From Actinomycetes bacterium (GTDB lineage: Bacteria; Actinomycetota; Thermoleophilia; Solirubrobacterales; JACPNS01), in contig JAEYBE010000051.1 in assembly GCA_023404495.1 (NCBI GenBank), positions 1-64,000 on the forward strand: a stretch of DNA of 64,000 nt, read 5' to 3'. The position numbers and the translations under genes are program-made. This document shows positions 1-8,461 of the stretch, piece by piece. A model generated the notes under the pieces. It was not told the origin of the DNA. It worked only from the letters and a program-made list of their open reading frames with translations, and searched no databases. Position 1 is the first letter of the stretch; each line of letters starts with the position of its first letter.

Positions 1-1
1 G

Positions 2-958
2 CACCGGATCGGCCGCACCGGTCGCGCCGGCCGTGGCGGCCGCGCGATCACGCTGGTCGAATCGCGCGACAAGGACGACTTCAAGGCGATCGAGAAGCAC
101 ATCAATGTCGACGTGCCCGAGTGGAGCGCCGACAACGCCGGCGTCGCCGCAAAGCCGGCGCCGCCAAGCGACGACGCAGCGCCCAGCGAGCGCACTCCGC
201 GCCAGCGCCGCCCGCGCAGCGCGGACAAGCCAGAGCCAACCGAGTCTGCCGCGCCCGTCGCGGAGCCAGAAGAGGAGACGGTCGTGGAGGAGATCGAGAC
301 GCCCGCCGAGACCGTGGCCGAGGTGGAGGCCAAAGCCGTCGCCGACGAGAAGCCTTCCGAAGGATTCACCTGGGGCCCAGCGCCAACCGCGAGTACCCCG
401 ACTGCGGAGGAAGACTCCACGCCTCCCGCAGAGCCTGAAGCCGAAGTTGAGACAGCCGAGGAAGTCGAAGCCGAGGCGACCGAAACGGTCCAGGCCGAGG
501 CCGAAATCACCGAGCCGCCCGCCCCGCCGACAGCCGAAGAACCCAAGACCGAGTTCACCTGGGGCCCAGCACCAACCCCACCCGCCGATCAAGAGTCCGA
601 CAAAGATGCACCTTTGTCGTACGACAAAGGTGCATCTTTGTCGGTTGCGTCGGAGGAGGGTGAGTTGCGTCGGCCTCGGCATGTCAAGCCGGATCAGAGT
701 GAGCTTGATGGCGACTACTCGTTGTTGATTCTCGGCGGCGGCACGAGGATCGGGGTTGAGCCGGCCGACGTGATCGAGCTGGTCACCTCGAGCAGCGATT
801 TGACCGGCAGCGAGGTCCGTCAGGTGCGTGTGCTCAGCAGGTACACGCTTATGCACGTGCCGAGCGACAAGGCCGCGAGCGTGGCCGGCGCGATCGACGG
901 CGCCAATCTGCGCGGCCAGGCCGTCGCCGCCGACGCCGTCGTGTCACAAACCTCTTAG
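2..958 (+). CDS. DEAD-box ATP-dependent RNA helicase, C-terminal part (5' end outside window)
   Basis: The frame is open from the first bases and begins with HRIGRTGRAGRGGR, the helicase motif VI that closes the second RecA-like domain of DEAD-box proteins. About 190 residues of Pro/Ala/Glu-rich, probably disordered linker follow, holding a twice-repeated FTWGPAPT motif. The last ~75 residues (from LLILGGGTRIGVEPADVIEL) look like the RRM-fold DbpA/CsdA-type RNA-binding domain. A role in ribosome assembly or RNA unwinding in cold or stress is usual for such proteins. A 48 bp perfect palindrome (597-644) lies in frame in the linker and encodes about 16 residues. It ends with TAG 13 bases before the exporter gene start. 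Confidence 0.9.
   Translation, partial: HRIGRTGRAGRGGRAITLVESRDKDDFKAIEKHINVDVPEWSADNAGVAAKPAPPSDDAAPSERTPRQRRPRSADKPEPTESAAPVAEPEEETVVEEIETPAETVAEVEAKAVADEKPSEGFTWGPAPTASTPTAEEDSTPPAEPEAEVETAEEVEAEATETVQAEAEITEPPAPPTAEEPKTEFTWGPAPTPPADQESDKDAPLSYDKGASLSVASEEGELRRPRHVKPDQSELDGDYSLLILGGGTRIGVEPADVIELVTSSSDLTGSEVRQVRVLSRYTLMHVPSDKAASVAGAIDGANLRGQAVAADAVVSQTS
597..644. repeat. Palindromic element, copy 1 (inside the helicase gene)
   Basis: This is a perfect 48 bp palindrome with no loop, centred between 620 and 621. Each arm holds GACAAAGATGCACCTTTGTC, itself a smaller hairpin (GACAAAG/CTTTGTC). Related copies lie at 38701-38742 and 51105-51156. Relative to those, two positions differ and both changes are mirrored in the opposite arm, so symmetry is kept. 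It is translated in frame as part of the helicase linker. Confidence 0.9.
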
Positions 959-971
959 CGAAGGGAGCCGC

Positions 972-1841
972 ATGGCCGCGATCGGGCTGGCACTCGTGTC
1001 GGCGCTGAGCTGGGGAACGGGCGACTTCCTCGGCGGGATGGCAGCCCGGCGCTACGCCCTGCTCTGGGTGCTGATCGCCTCGGCGCTCGGAGGCATCGCG
1101 CTCTCGGCCGGCGGCGGTTTGATCGCGGGCGACGCCCTGCCCCCACACGAAGACCTGCTGCTGGGTTCGGTCGCCGGCGTCTGCGGAGTCGTTGCGCTCG
1201 CCGCCTTCTACCAGGCACTGGCGATCGGCACGATGAGCATTGTCGCTCCGATCACTGCCACCGGCGCGGCGATCCCCGTGCTTTGGGGCGTGATCGGCCG
1301 CGGCGAGCAGCTGAGCACGTTCGCCGTGATCGCGATCGTTGTCGCAGTCGCCGGCGTGATCCTCGCGTCGCGCGAGCAGGACATCGCCGAGACGCGCGGC
1401 GTTGACGCGAAAACGCATCGCCGATCGATCATGCTCGCGATCGTCGCAGCGATCGGCTTCGGCACGATCTTCGCGCTGATCGCCGAGGCCGGCGAGGAGT
1501 CGATCTACTGGCCGGCGACCGCGCTCAAGCTGACGACGCTGACGATCTTGCTCGTCGTATTGGCCATCGCCGGCCGGCGCACAGCCACCTGGGGCGCGAG
1601 GCCGAAGGGCCGCCAGTGGCTCTTCCCGTTTTCGATCGGATTCTTCGACGTAGGCGCGAACATCTCGTTCGCTGCTTCAAGCCACCACGGGGCGCTGGCG
1701 ATCACATCGGTCGTCAGCTCGCTCTATCCAGTCACGACGGTGATCCTCGCGTACGCGTTCCTCCACGAACGGCTCGCGGTGAGCCAGCGCATCGGCGTGG
1801 TGATGGCGCTGGTCGGCGTAGCGATGCTGGCTGCTGCCTAG
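972..1841 (+). CDS. EamA/DMT-family transporter
   Basis: This 289-residue protein is almost wholly hydrophobic, with about ten membrane segments in two EamA-type halves, as in the drug/metabolite transporter superfamily. The N-terminus AIGLALVSALSWGTGDFLGG is typical of the first half. Substrate cannot be told from sequence. The ATG at 972 has AAGGGAG eight bases upstream, whereas reading further 5' would run into helicase coding sequence. Its TAG stop overlaps that of the convergent isomerase gene in a shared CTAG. Confidence 0.85.
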   Translation: MAAIGLALVSALSWGTGDFLGGMAARRYALLWVLIASALGGIALSAGGGLIAGDALPPHEDLLLGSVAGVCGVVALAAFYQALAIGTMSIVAPITATGAAIPVLWGVIGRGEQLSTFAVIAIVVAVAGVILASREQDIAETRGVDAKTHRRSIMLAIVAAIGFGTIFALIAEAGEESIYWPATALKLTTLTILLVVLAIAGRRTATWGARPKGRQWLFPFSIGFFDVGANISFAASSHHGALAITSVVSSLYPVTTVILAYAFLHERLAVSQRIGVVMALVGVAMLAAA

Positions 1842-2275
1842 GCGATCTCGCCGGTGTGCGCGATGTTCGCGCGGTCGGACTCGTCTTCGCTGGGACCGCC
1901 GGCAAACCAGGCGTCGAGGATCTCCTCAAGCACCGGCTCGCTGGTGACCCGAAGCGAGATCGCCAGCACGTTCGCGTCGTTCCACTTGCGCGCACCCGCG
2001 GCTGTCTCGGCGTCGGGGCAGAGGGCCGCGCGCACTCCCGGCACCTTGTTGGCCGCAATCGAAGCACCGGTGCCGGTCCAGCAGCAGACGACGCCTTGGT
2101 CGGCCTCGCCGGCCGCCACGGCCCGTGCGGCGGCCTCGCTGGCCCAGGCCCAATCTGCACGGGCGTCCGGGTCGTACGCCCCGAATCGCAGTGCCTCGTG
2201 ACCGCGCCGCTCGAGCGAATCGATCAACGCCTCGGCCGCACCCTTGAGCATGTCTGTCGAGACGGCGATGCGCAC
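1838..2275 (-). CDS. RpiB/LacAB-family sugar-phosphate isomerase
   Basis: The 145-residue product matches the ribose-5-phosphate isomerase B family in length and in the segment TGTGASIAANKVPGVRAALC (canonical family form CGTGxGxSIAANK). The cysteine preceding this loop is kept, but the glycine after it is Trp (CCWTGTG), and the N-terminal DHAG is replaced by DMLKG, so substrate preference may differ from ribose 5-phosphate. I chose the GTG at 2275, since an upstream start would overlap the divergent peroxiredoxin gene at 2302. The role would be pentose-phosphate or related sugar-phosphate isomerisation in the cytoplasm. Confidence 0.8.
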   Translation of the reverse strand: MRIAVSTDMLKGAAEALIDSLERRGHEALRFGAYDPDARADWAWASEAAARAVAAGEADQGVVCCWTGTGASIAANKVPGVRAALCPDAETAAGARKWNDANVLAISLRVTSEPVLEEILDAWFAGGPSEDESDRANIAHTGEIA

Positions 2276-2301
2276 GGGCCGACCATATAGGCTCGCGCGC
2301 C

Positions 2302-2787
2302 ATGTCAGCACCAGACTCTTCAGTTCCACCCGTCGGCAAGAAGGCCCCGGCCTTCACGCTCAAGAACCAGGACGGCGAGACCGTCAAGCTCGGCGACCTC
2401 GCCGGCGACCGCGTCGTCCTCTACTTCTACCCAAAGGCCGATACGCCCGGCTGCACGACGCAGGCCTGCTCGATCCGCGACCGAGCCAAGGAGTACAAGC
2501 AGGCAGGCGTGCGCGTGATCGGCGTATCGGGCGATCAGCCGGAGAAGCTCGCGGCGTTCAAGAAGAAGTACAAGCTGCCGTTCGAACTGCTTGGCGACCC
2601 CGACCACAAGATGATCGAGAAGTACGGCCAGTGGGTCGAGAAGTCGATGTACGGCACGAAGTACATGGGCATCCAGCGCAGCACGTTCATCATCGGCCCT
2701 ACCGGCAAGGTCGAGGCCTACCTGCCCAAGGTCCAGCCCAAGAAGCACGACGACCTCGTCTTCAAGGCGCTCGCGGACCTCAACTGA
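2302..2787 (+). CDS. bcp: Peroxiredoxin Q / bacterioferritin comigratory protein
   Basis: A 161-residue thioredoxin-fold peroxidase. The active-site segment ADTPGCTTQACSIRD carries the peroxidatic Cys51 and a resolving Cys56 five residues later, the PrxQ/BCP arrangement. It reduces hydrogen peroxide and alkyl hydroperoxides using thioredoxin-type donors in the cytosol. It lies only 26 bp from the divergent isomerase gene, so the two promoters must overlap. Length and motif are standard for the family. Confidence 0.95.
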   Translation: MSAPDSSVPPVGKKAPAFTLKNQDGETVKLGDLAGDRVVLYFYPKADTPGCTTQACSIRDRAKEYKQAGVRVIGVSGDQPEKLAAFKKKYKLPFELLGDPDHKMIEKYGQWVEKSMYGTKYMGIQRSTFIIGPTGKVEAYLPKVQPKKHDDLVFKALADLN

Positions 2788-2843
2788 AAGCCAGGTCGCA
2801 GTCCGGCGGAACTGGCTGACCGGCCAGTAGACTCGATCCCGCC

Positions 2844-3755
2844 GTGTTTGACAACTGGACCACAGGCCGTACGTTGCGCGCCCACGTCGACTCGCTCGAC
2901 CCGGCGGCCGACGACGAAGAGATCACAGCACAGGTCTCCAACGTCCTTTTCGCCGACGCGTACTTCGCTCACTCGATCTACCTCGTGACCTTCGCCCGGC
3001 AGGCCGCCGTGCCGGCGATCGCCAAGGTGCTCTACCGCTCGGGCAACGGCGACATCGCGACCGACCCGCGTCGGCGCAACAACGACACGATCATCTTCTT
3101 CACCGAGTTCTACCGACGCGGCTACCGCAGCGAGGAGGGACGCGCTGCGGTCGAGCGCATGGAGGAGATCCACAGTCGCTTCCTGATCGACGATGAGCTC
3201 AAGCTCTACACGCTGGCGACCGTGATGCTCGAGCCCGACCGTCTGGCCATGCAGTTTGGGCAGGATCCCTTCAGTGACGTCGACCGGCAGGCTCGCTGGC
3301 ACTTCTGGTGCGGAATCGCCGACGTGATGGGCCTCCAGCTCCCGGCCGCGACGCGTGACGGCTTTCTCCAGTGGATGGTCGAGTACGAAGACGCCAACTA
3401 CGCCAACACCGTCGATGGTCGCGGTTGCTACGAAGGCCTGGTCGAAGACTGGCTACGTTGGTATCCCTCGTGGGTACCGAATCGCGAATGGCTCGCCCGG
3501 CAATCGCTCGCCGGACTGCTCGACGACAAGCTGCGCGATGCGATGGGCGTCGAGGCCCCGCCCGCCTGGGTGCAGGCGCAGGTCAACCTCGTTGCCAAGA
3601 CCTACCTGAAGTCGACGCCTTACCGCGTCTTCCGCAAGGACCGCAACCTGATCAACTTCTTCGGCAAGCAGCGAGCCAACCCACGCGACCTCGAGACCGT
3701 CGGCCACGTTCCGATGCGCGAGCGCGAGCGAGCCGGCGCTTCAAACTCCCGCTGA
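2844..3755 (+). CDS. Oxygenase MpaB-family (DUF2236-like) protein
   Basis: This 303-residue soluble protein starts at GTG 2844. The segments RRRNNDTIIFFTEFYRRG, EEIHSRFLIDD followed by LYTLATV, and RWHFWCGIADVMGL match the pattern I associate with the DUF2236 / MpaB / latex-clearing-protein family of haem b proteins, in which an Arg plus His-containing helices hold the cofactor. Function here is not known. It is followed after 10 bp by the membrane glycosyltransferase gene and is probably co-transcribed with it. Confidence 0.6.
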   Translation: MFDNWTTGRTLRAHVDSLDPAADDEEITAQVSNVLFADAYFAHSIYLVTFARQAAVPAIAKVLYRSGNGDIATDPRRRNNDTIIFFTEFYRRGYRSEEGRAAVERMEEIHSRFLIDDELKLYTLATVMLEPDRLAMQFGQDPFSDVDRQARWHFWCGIADVMGLQLPAATRDGFLQWMVEYEDANYANTVDGRGCYEGLVEDWLRWYPSWVPNREWLARQSLAGLLDDKLRDAMGVEAPPAWVQAQVNLVAKTYLKSTPYRVFRKDRNLINFFGKQRANPRDLETVGHVPMRERERAGASNSR

Positions 3756-3765
3756 GGAGTGACGC

Positions 3766-5784
3766 TTGAATATCTGGGCGCTGATCGCGCCGCTGATGCT
3801 TGCGCTGCCCGCGCTTGGCCTCTGGCTCTGGCTCGTCGACCCGGCCGGGCGGCTGCGGCTGGGACTGCGCGCGGCATCGGCGTGGGTCGCTGTCGCCTGG
3901 ACGGCGTTCGCTTCGCTGATGATCGAGTTGGTTTCGTTTGGCGCCGGGCACGACCTGAACGCCACGCCCGGCGGTCACCTCTCGCGCACCAACCTTGCGC
4001 TGCTCTGGGCATTGCCGGCGATCTGTGGCGCGGTCGTAATCTGGCGTCGTCGCTCAGCCCTGGCTGAGCTGGCGGCGCTGCAGATCGCGCGAGCACGGGC
4101 GCTGGGCAGGCTCGACCGCTGGCTCGCCGGATTCCCCGTGCTCTGCATTGCTCTCGTCGCTTTCGTCGCGCTGGTGGCGGCGCCGACGACCTGGGACTCG
4201 ATGGTCTACCACCTGGCCCGCGTGGCCGCCTGGATGCAGCTCGGCGGCGTCAGCCACTACGCGACGCACGCCCAGCCTCAGCTCTTCCAGCCTCCGGGTT
4301 CCGAGTACTTGATCGCCCAGCTGCAGGTGCTGGTCGGCGGCGATCGCTGGGCGGCGTTCGTGCAGACGGTCGCCTACGCGCTGGCGATCGGCGGCGCATC
4401 GCTGGTCGCCAAGCGACTTGGCGGCGGGACCCGCGCGCAGCTACTCGCAGCATTTCTCGTCGCGACGGCACCGATGGCGATCCTGCAGGGATCATCGACC
4501 CAGAACGATCTGCTGGTCGGGCTCTGGCTGCTGATCGCGGCAAGCCAGGCGCTCGCATTGCTCAGGGACGAGCCGCAGCCGTTTCTGCACGGATTGGTGG
4601 CCGTCGGCGCGGTCGCGCTTGCGGTTCTGACCAAGGGCACGGCTTGGATCTACTTGCCGCCGGTGCTCATCCTGCTGCTGTGGGGAGCACTCGCGCGGCT
4701 GGGCCCGAAGCGAACGCTCGCGCTGGTCGCCTGCGGGCTGGTGGCAGTTCTCGCACTCAATGCCGGGCAGTGGGAGCGCAACCACGAGTCATATGGCACC
4801 TATCTGGTCTCCGGCTCGGGCGAGTACGACTTCTCCAACGACACGTTCACGCCCGCCGCAATCTTCTCGAACACCGTGCGCAGCGCGGCGCTCTACATCG
4901 CCACGCCCAGCGACCGGGCCAATGAGATTCCTGCAGACGCGATCCGCAGCGGTCTCGAAGCGTTGGGGATCGATCCGAACGACCCGGCGACGACATTTCC
5001 CGGCTTGAACTTCACCCTGGACGCTGCCGGCCCCGGCGAATCCAACGGGCCGAGTCCCTTGCTGTTTGTACTCGGCATCTGGTCGCTGCTCGCGGCCTGC
5101 TTCGTCCCACGGCTGCGCGCCCGCCTGCACATCGCCTGGGCGATCCTCGTCTTCGCGCAAGTGGCGCTTTTCATCGTCTTGATCAAGTGGCAGATCTGGC
5201 ACACGCGATTGCACCTGCCCGCGCTGCTCACCGGCGTACCGTTGATCGCGATCACGATGGAGGCGGTGCCGCGCTCCGATAGATGGCGCCTCCGGCTGAC
5301 CGCCGCTGTTGTCGCGGTCGCCGCGCTGCTGGCCCCGATCTACCTGTTGCTGAATGTCGACCGGCCGGTCTTTGGATATGCCGGACACCACTCGATCCTG
5401 ACGACGCCGCGCGAACAGCAGTACTTCGCCGCGCGGCCGGAGCTCGAGCGCCCTTACCTGAATTCGATTGACTACCTGAATGCCCGGGGGATCGATCGGC
5501 TCGCGTTCTATGGCGGCTTTGACGACTGGTTCTATCCGTTCAACGCGCTGATGAACAAGGGCTCTGAAACGAGCTACGTCTTCGTCGGCAATCCCTCGGC
5601 GAAGTATCCGCAGCCGTCCGGCGAGCAGATCGAGGCTGTCGCCTGCATGAACTGCGACGCCACGCGGCAGGCGACGCTGCGCAAGCAGGGACTCGTGCCG
5701 GTGCGCAATCTCTACGTGCAGCCGGCGGGTCTCAAACGGCAGCTCGCCGCCCCGTTCGAGCTCTGGGTGCGCCGCGCTCGCTAG
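3766..5784 (+). CDS. GT-C-type polytopic membrane glycosyltransferase (PMT/ArnT-like)
   Basis: The 672-residue product has roughly 11-13 hydrophobic segments. An early extracytoplasmic loop reads APTTWDSMVYHLARV, resembling the catalytic Asp loop of GT-C enzymes that take sugars from polyprenyl-phosphate donors. A large C-terminal soluble part (about residues 530-672) contains a CMNC pair. The start is TTG 3766, preceded by GAGGAGTG. The acceptor is unknown; cell-envelope glycan or protein glycosylation is the general role. Its TAG shares CTAG with the convergent antiporter gene. Confidence 0.7.
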   Translation: MNIWALIAPLMLALPALGLWLWLVDPAGRLRLGLRAASAWVAVAWTAFASLMIELVSFGAGHDLNATPGGHLSRTNLALLWALPAICGAVVIWRRRSALAELAALQIARARALGRLDRWLAGFPVLCIALVAFVALVAAPTTWDSMVYHLARVAAWMQLGGVSHYATHAQPQLFQPPGSEYLIAQLQVLVGGDRWAAFVQTVAYALAIGGASLVAKRLGGGTRAQLLAAFLVATAPMAILQGSSTQNDLLVGLWLLIAASQALALLRDEPQPFLHGLVAVGAVALAVLTKGTAWIYLPPVLILLLWGALARLGPKRTLALVACGLVAVLALNAGQWERNHESYGTYLVSGSGEYDFSNDTFTPAAIFSNTVRSAALYIATPSDRANEIPADAIRSGLEALGIDPNDPATTFPGLNFTLDAAGPGESNGPSPLLFVLGIWSLLAACFVPRLRARLHIAWAILVFAQVALFIVLIKWQIWHTRLHLPALLTGVPLIAITMEAVPRSDRWRLRLTAAVVAVAALLAPIYLLLNVDRPVFGYAGHHSILTTPREQQYFAARPELERPYLNSIDYLNARGIDRLAFYGGFDDWFYPFNALMNKGSETSYVFVGNPSAKYPQPSGEQIEAVACMNCDATRQATLRKQGLVPVRNLYVQPAGLKRQLAAPFELWVRRAR

Positions 5785-7568
5785 GCCACGGCACCGGCGA
5801 CCTCCTGCCACCAGGCCCGCTCAGGCAGCGACTTGGCGTATTCGATGCGCCGCACGGCGTAGCCGTGAATCTGTCGCGGACTGCCGGTGGCACAGACTCC
5901 GTTGCTGGTCACCCCGAAGCGGCCGTCGATCAGGACAAAGAGCGCCCCAGCCTCGTCGTGACGGGTGCGCAGGCGCTTGAGCACGTCGATTCCTCCGACC
6001 GAACGTGGGTCGCCCTCCTCGCCTTCGCCTGCGAGGTGCCAGGGTTTGACCGAGAAGATCGCCGCGCGACCGGCGATCGGCGCCGCGTATTCGCGTTCGC
6101 GGACGCCGACCGGTCCGTCGCGCCAGAGTTCGAAGAGTTCCTCGATCCGCTTGACCAAGTGTCCGCGCACGAGGATCTGCAATCGGTCGTCAACCTCGAG
6201 CTGGGTCGAGCCGCGCGGCAACAGCGCCTCGTCGCCGCGCACGATCACCGAAACCAGTGCTTCGCGAGGCAGCTGCAGTTCGGAGACGACGTGGCCGGCG
6301 ATCGCATCCCCCTTGTGGATGCGGAACTCGAAGAACTCCGCGCCGAGCTTGCGGATGTTCCCGGCCTGAATCACCGGCGGCGCCACAGCGCGCTGCTCGG
6401 TGGTCAAGCGCAGCTTGTCGGCAACCCACTCAAAGGTCGTGCCCTGGAAGATCGCCGAGGCGAGCACGACGAAGAAGACGATGTTGTAGATCGTGTTCGA
6501 CTCGGATATGTGTTCGTTCAGCGGAAAGGTTGCAAGGACGATCGGCACGGCTCCGCGCATACCCGCCCACTGGAGCAGTGCCACCTCGCGAAACCGGAAG
6601 TGCGCAAAGAACGTCGACGCGTAGACCGCGACCGGACGAGCGATGAACATCAGCACGAGCGTCACGAAGAGCGCCTCGGCCCAGAGGTCGGGCAGCGACC
6701 CCGGGGAGAACAGCAGGCCGAGCACGAGGAAGACGGCGATCTGGCTGACCCACGCGACGCCGTCGTGGAAGTCGGCGATCGTCCGCTTGGCCGGCAGTCG
6801 CACGCTGCCGAGGATCAGGCCGGCGATGAACACCGCCAGAAAGCCCGATCCGTGCAGCACCTGCGCAAGACCGAAGGCCGAGGCCGCCGTCGCCACCGTG
6901 GCCACCGGGTAGAGCCCCGTCGTGATGTCGCCGACGGCGCGGATGCCGCGCTCGGCGATGAAGCCGACCAGAAGGCCGACCGCGGCGCCGATCGCCAGCT
7001 CCTCGATGAAGAGCTTGGCCATCTCCGCGACGCCGTAACCGGGCGTCTCGATCCACTCGATGAATCCGATCACCAGCAGGATCGCGACCGGGTCGTTCAG
7101 GCCCGCCTCGCCCTCGAGCGTGCGCGCAAGCCGCTTCTTGATCGTCGATCCGCGCAGCAGCGAGAACACGGCCGCACCGTCGGTACTGGCGACAATCCCG
7201 CCGATCAGCATCGCCTGCAAGGTCGAGAAGTCGAGTACCCACGCGGTCAGCAGGCCGGTGATCACCGCCGTGAGCAGCGTGCCGAACGTCGCCAGCGAGG
7301 AGGCGACGCCCAGAACCGGTCGCAGTTCCTTCCAGCCCATCGCAAGGCCGCCCTCGAAGAGGATCAGCGCCAGGGCGACGACACCGACGGTCTGCGCCAT
7401 GTCGAGACTGACGTTGTCGACGACGCCGAGTCCCTCGGGCCCGACCACGATGCCGAGCACGAGGAAGAGCACGAGGCCCGGCACGCGGGCCCGGCGCGCA
7501 ACCAACGTGGTCGCGATTGCCAGGGCGAGCAGAACACCCGCGATCAGTATCGACTGGGAGTGCTCCAC
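5781..7568 (-). CDS. Potassium/proton antiporter, CPA1 type with TrkA-C domain
   Basis: A 595-residue protein. Residues 1 to about 390 form a 12-13 helix Na+/H+-exchanger domain (starting SILIAGVLLALAIATTLVAR), about 400-480 resembles a TrkA-C ligand-binding domain (EFFEFRIHKGDAIAGHVVSEL), and the last ~100 residues are a further soluble region. This is close to the NhaP2/CvrA K+/H+ antiporter architecture, in which the C-terminal domain senses a nucleotide or ion. It starts at GTG 7568 without an obvious Shine-Dalgarno sequence. It would export K+ or Na+ for protons at the cytoplasmic membrane. Confidence 0.88.
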   Translation of the reverse strand: MEHSQSILIAGVLLALAIATTLVARRARVPGLVLFLVLGIVVGPEGLGVVDNVSLDMAQTVGVVALALILFEGGLAMGWKELRPVLGVASSLATFGTLLTAVITGLLTAWVLDFSTLQAMLIGGIVASTDGAAVFSLLRGSTIKKRLARTLEGEAGLNDPVAILLVIGFIEWIETPGYGVAEMAKLFIEELAIGAAVGLLVGFIAERGIRAVGDITTGLYPVATVATAASAFGLAQVLHGSGFLAVFIAGLILGSVRLPAKRTIADFHDGVAWVSQIAVFLVLGLLFSPGSLPDLWAEALFVTLVLMFIARPVAVYASTFFAHFRFREVALLQWAGMRGAVPIVLATFPLNEHISESNTIYNIVFFVVLASAIFQGTTFEWVADKLRLTTEQRAVAPPVIQAGNIRKLGAEFFEFRIHKGDAIAGHVVSELQLPREALVSVIVRGDEALLPRGSTQLEVDDRLQILVRGHLVKRIEELFELWRDGPVGVREREYAAPIAGRAAIFSVKPWHLAGEGEEGDPRSVGGIDVLKRLRTRHDEAGALFVLIDGRFGVTSNGVCATGSPRQIHGYAVRRIEYAKSLPERAWWQEVAGAVA

Positions 7569-7654
7569 CAGAAGGTGAGTCTATGGGCGCGCTCGGCCGA
7601 GCGGGTTCGCCGGTCGGACAAAAAGGCGCAGCGAAGTTGCTCCGACCGGATGCG

Positions 7655-8431
7655 TCACTCGCCGACCGGCTTGCGCTGCGGCGCGGCCCTGCGAAACGCG
7701 CGGTCAAATAGCCCGGGTGCGAGCACCGAGAGCTGCGAGAGCGCGCGCAGCTGCGGACGCGCGATCGCGATTTCGCCCTTGCGCTTGGCGACGCCGGCGA
7801 TCAGTTCCTTCGTGTACTTCTGCGGCGGGACGACTCCGGCCAGCGGCGGTGCCTTGCGCTTGCGCTTGGCGAACATCCCGACTTCGCCGATGAAGCCTGG
7901 TGTCACGACCGACACCGCGATGTTGTCGCGCGCAAGCTCCGGGCGTAGCGCCCAGCCGAACGCGCGCAGGCCAGCCTTCGTGCTCGAGTACATCGTGCTG
8001 TCGGGCAGCGCGAATTTCCCGGCCAGCGACGCGATCAGCACGATCTGGCCGTCCTTGCGCTCCTTCATCTGCGGGATCACAGCCTTGACCATTTGGATCG
8101 GCGCCTGGAAGTTGACGCGGATGACGGAGCTGATCTCATCGGCCGGCGTCTCGTCGAGCGCCCAGCCACCCGGGCGGCCGGCGTTGGCTACGAAGATGTC
8201 GACTCGGCCAGCGCGGTCGACAACGTCTTCTGGAGCGCCCGGCTGGAGCAGGTCGGCCGCGATCACCTCGTGAGGGCCACCCGGCAGGCTCGCGGCGAGC
8301 TCCTGGAGCTTGGCTTCGTTGCGACTGCTGAGAATCAGCGTCGCGCCCGCCTCGGCGAAGGCCTGCGCGGTGATTTCGCCCAATCCCCCGGCGGCGCCGG
8401 TCAGCAGGACGCGTTTCCCCGTGAAATCCAC
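7655..8431 (-). CDS. Short-chain dehydrogenase/reductase
   Basis: The 258-residue sequence shows the Rossmann TGAAGGLG loop near residue 12, the NAG motif (VANAGRPG), the catalytic Ser in the ASLAG strand and the YSSTK active-site Tyr/Lys. These make it a classical SDR using NAD(P)H; the substrate is unknown. It starts at GTG 8431, 30 bp from the divergent membrane-protein gene at 8462, and lies 86 bp upstream of the same-strand antiporter gene. Confidence 0.88.
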   Translation of the reverse strand: MDFTGKRVLLTGAAGGLGEITAQAFAEAGATLILSSRNEAKLQELAASLPGGPHEVIAADLLQPGAPEDVVDRAGRVDIFVANAGRPGGWALDETPADEISSVIRVNFQAPIQMVKAVIPQMKERKDGQIVLIASLAGKFALPDSTMYSSTKAGLRAFGWALRPELARDNIAVSVVTPGFIGEVGMFAKRKRKAPPLAGVVPPQKYTKELIAGVAKRKGEIAIARPQLRALSQLSVLAPGLFDRAFRRAAPQRKPVGE

Positions 8432-8461
8432 GACCGCATCCTACGGTATGCCTGCAATCCG

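Noticed and set aside
5865..8273. An open frame of about 800 codons on the plus strand, antisense to the antiporter and SDR genes
   Set aside because: It spans two well-supported reverse genes, its translation is low-complexity Arg/Asp/Glu-rich without domains, and such antisense frames are common in GC-rich DNA.
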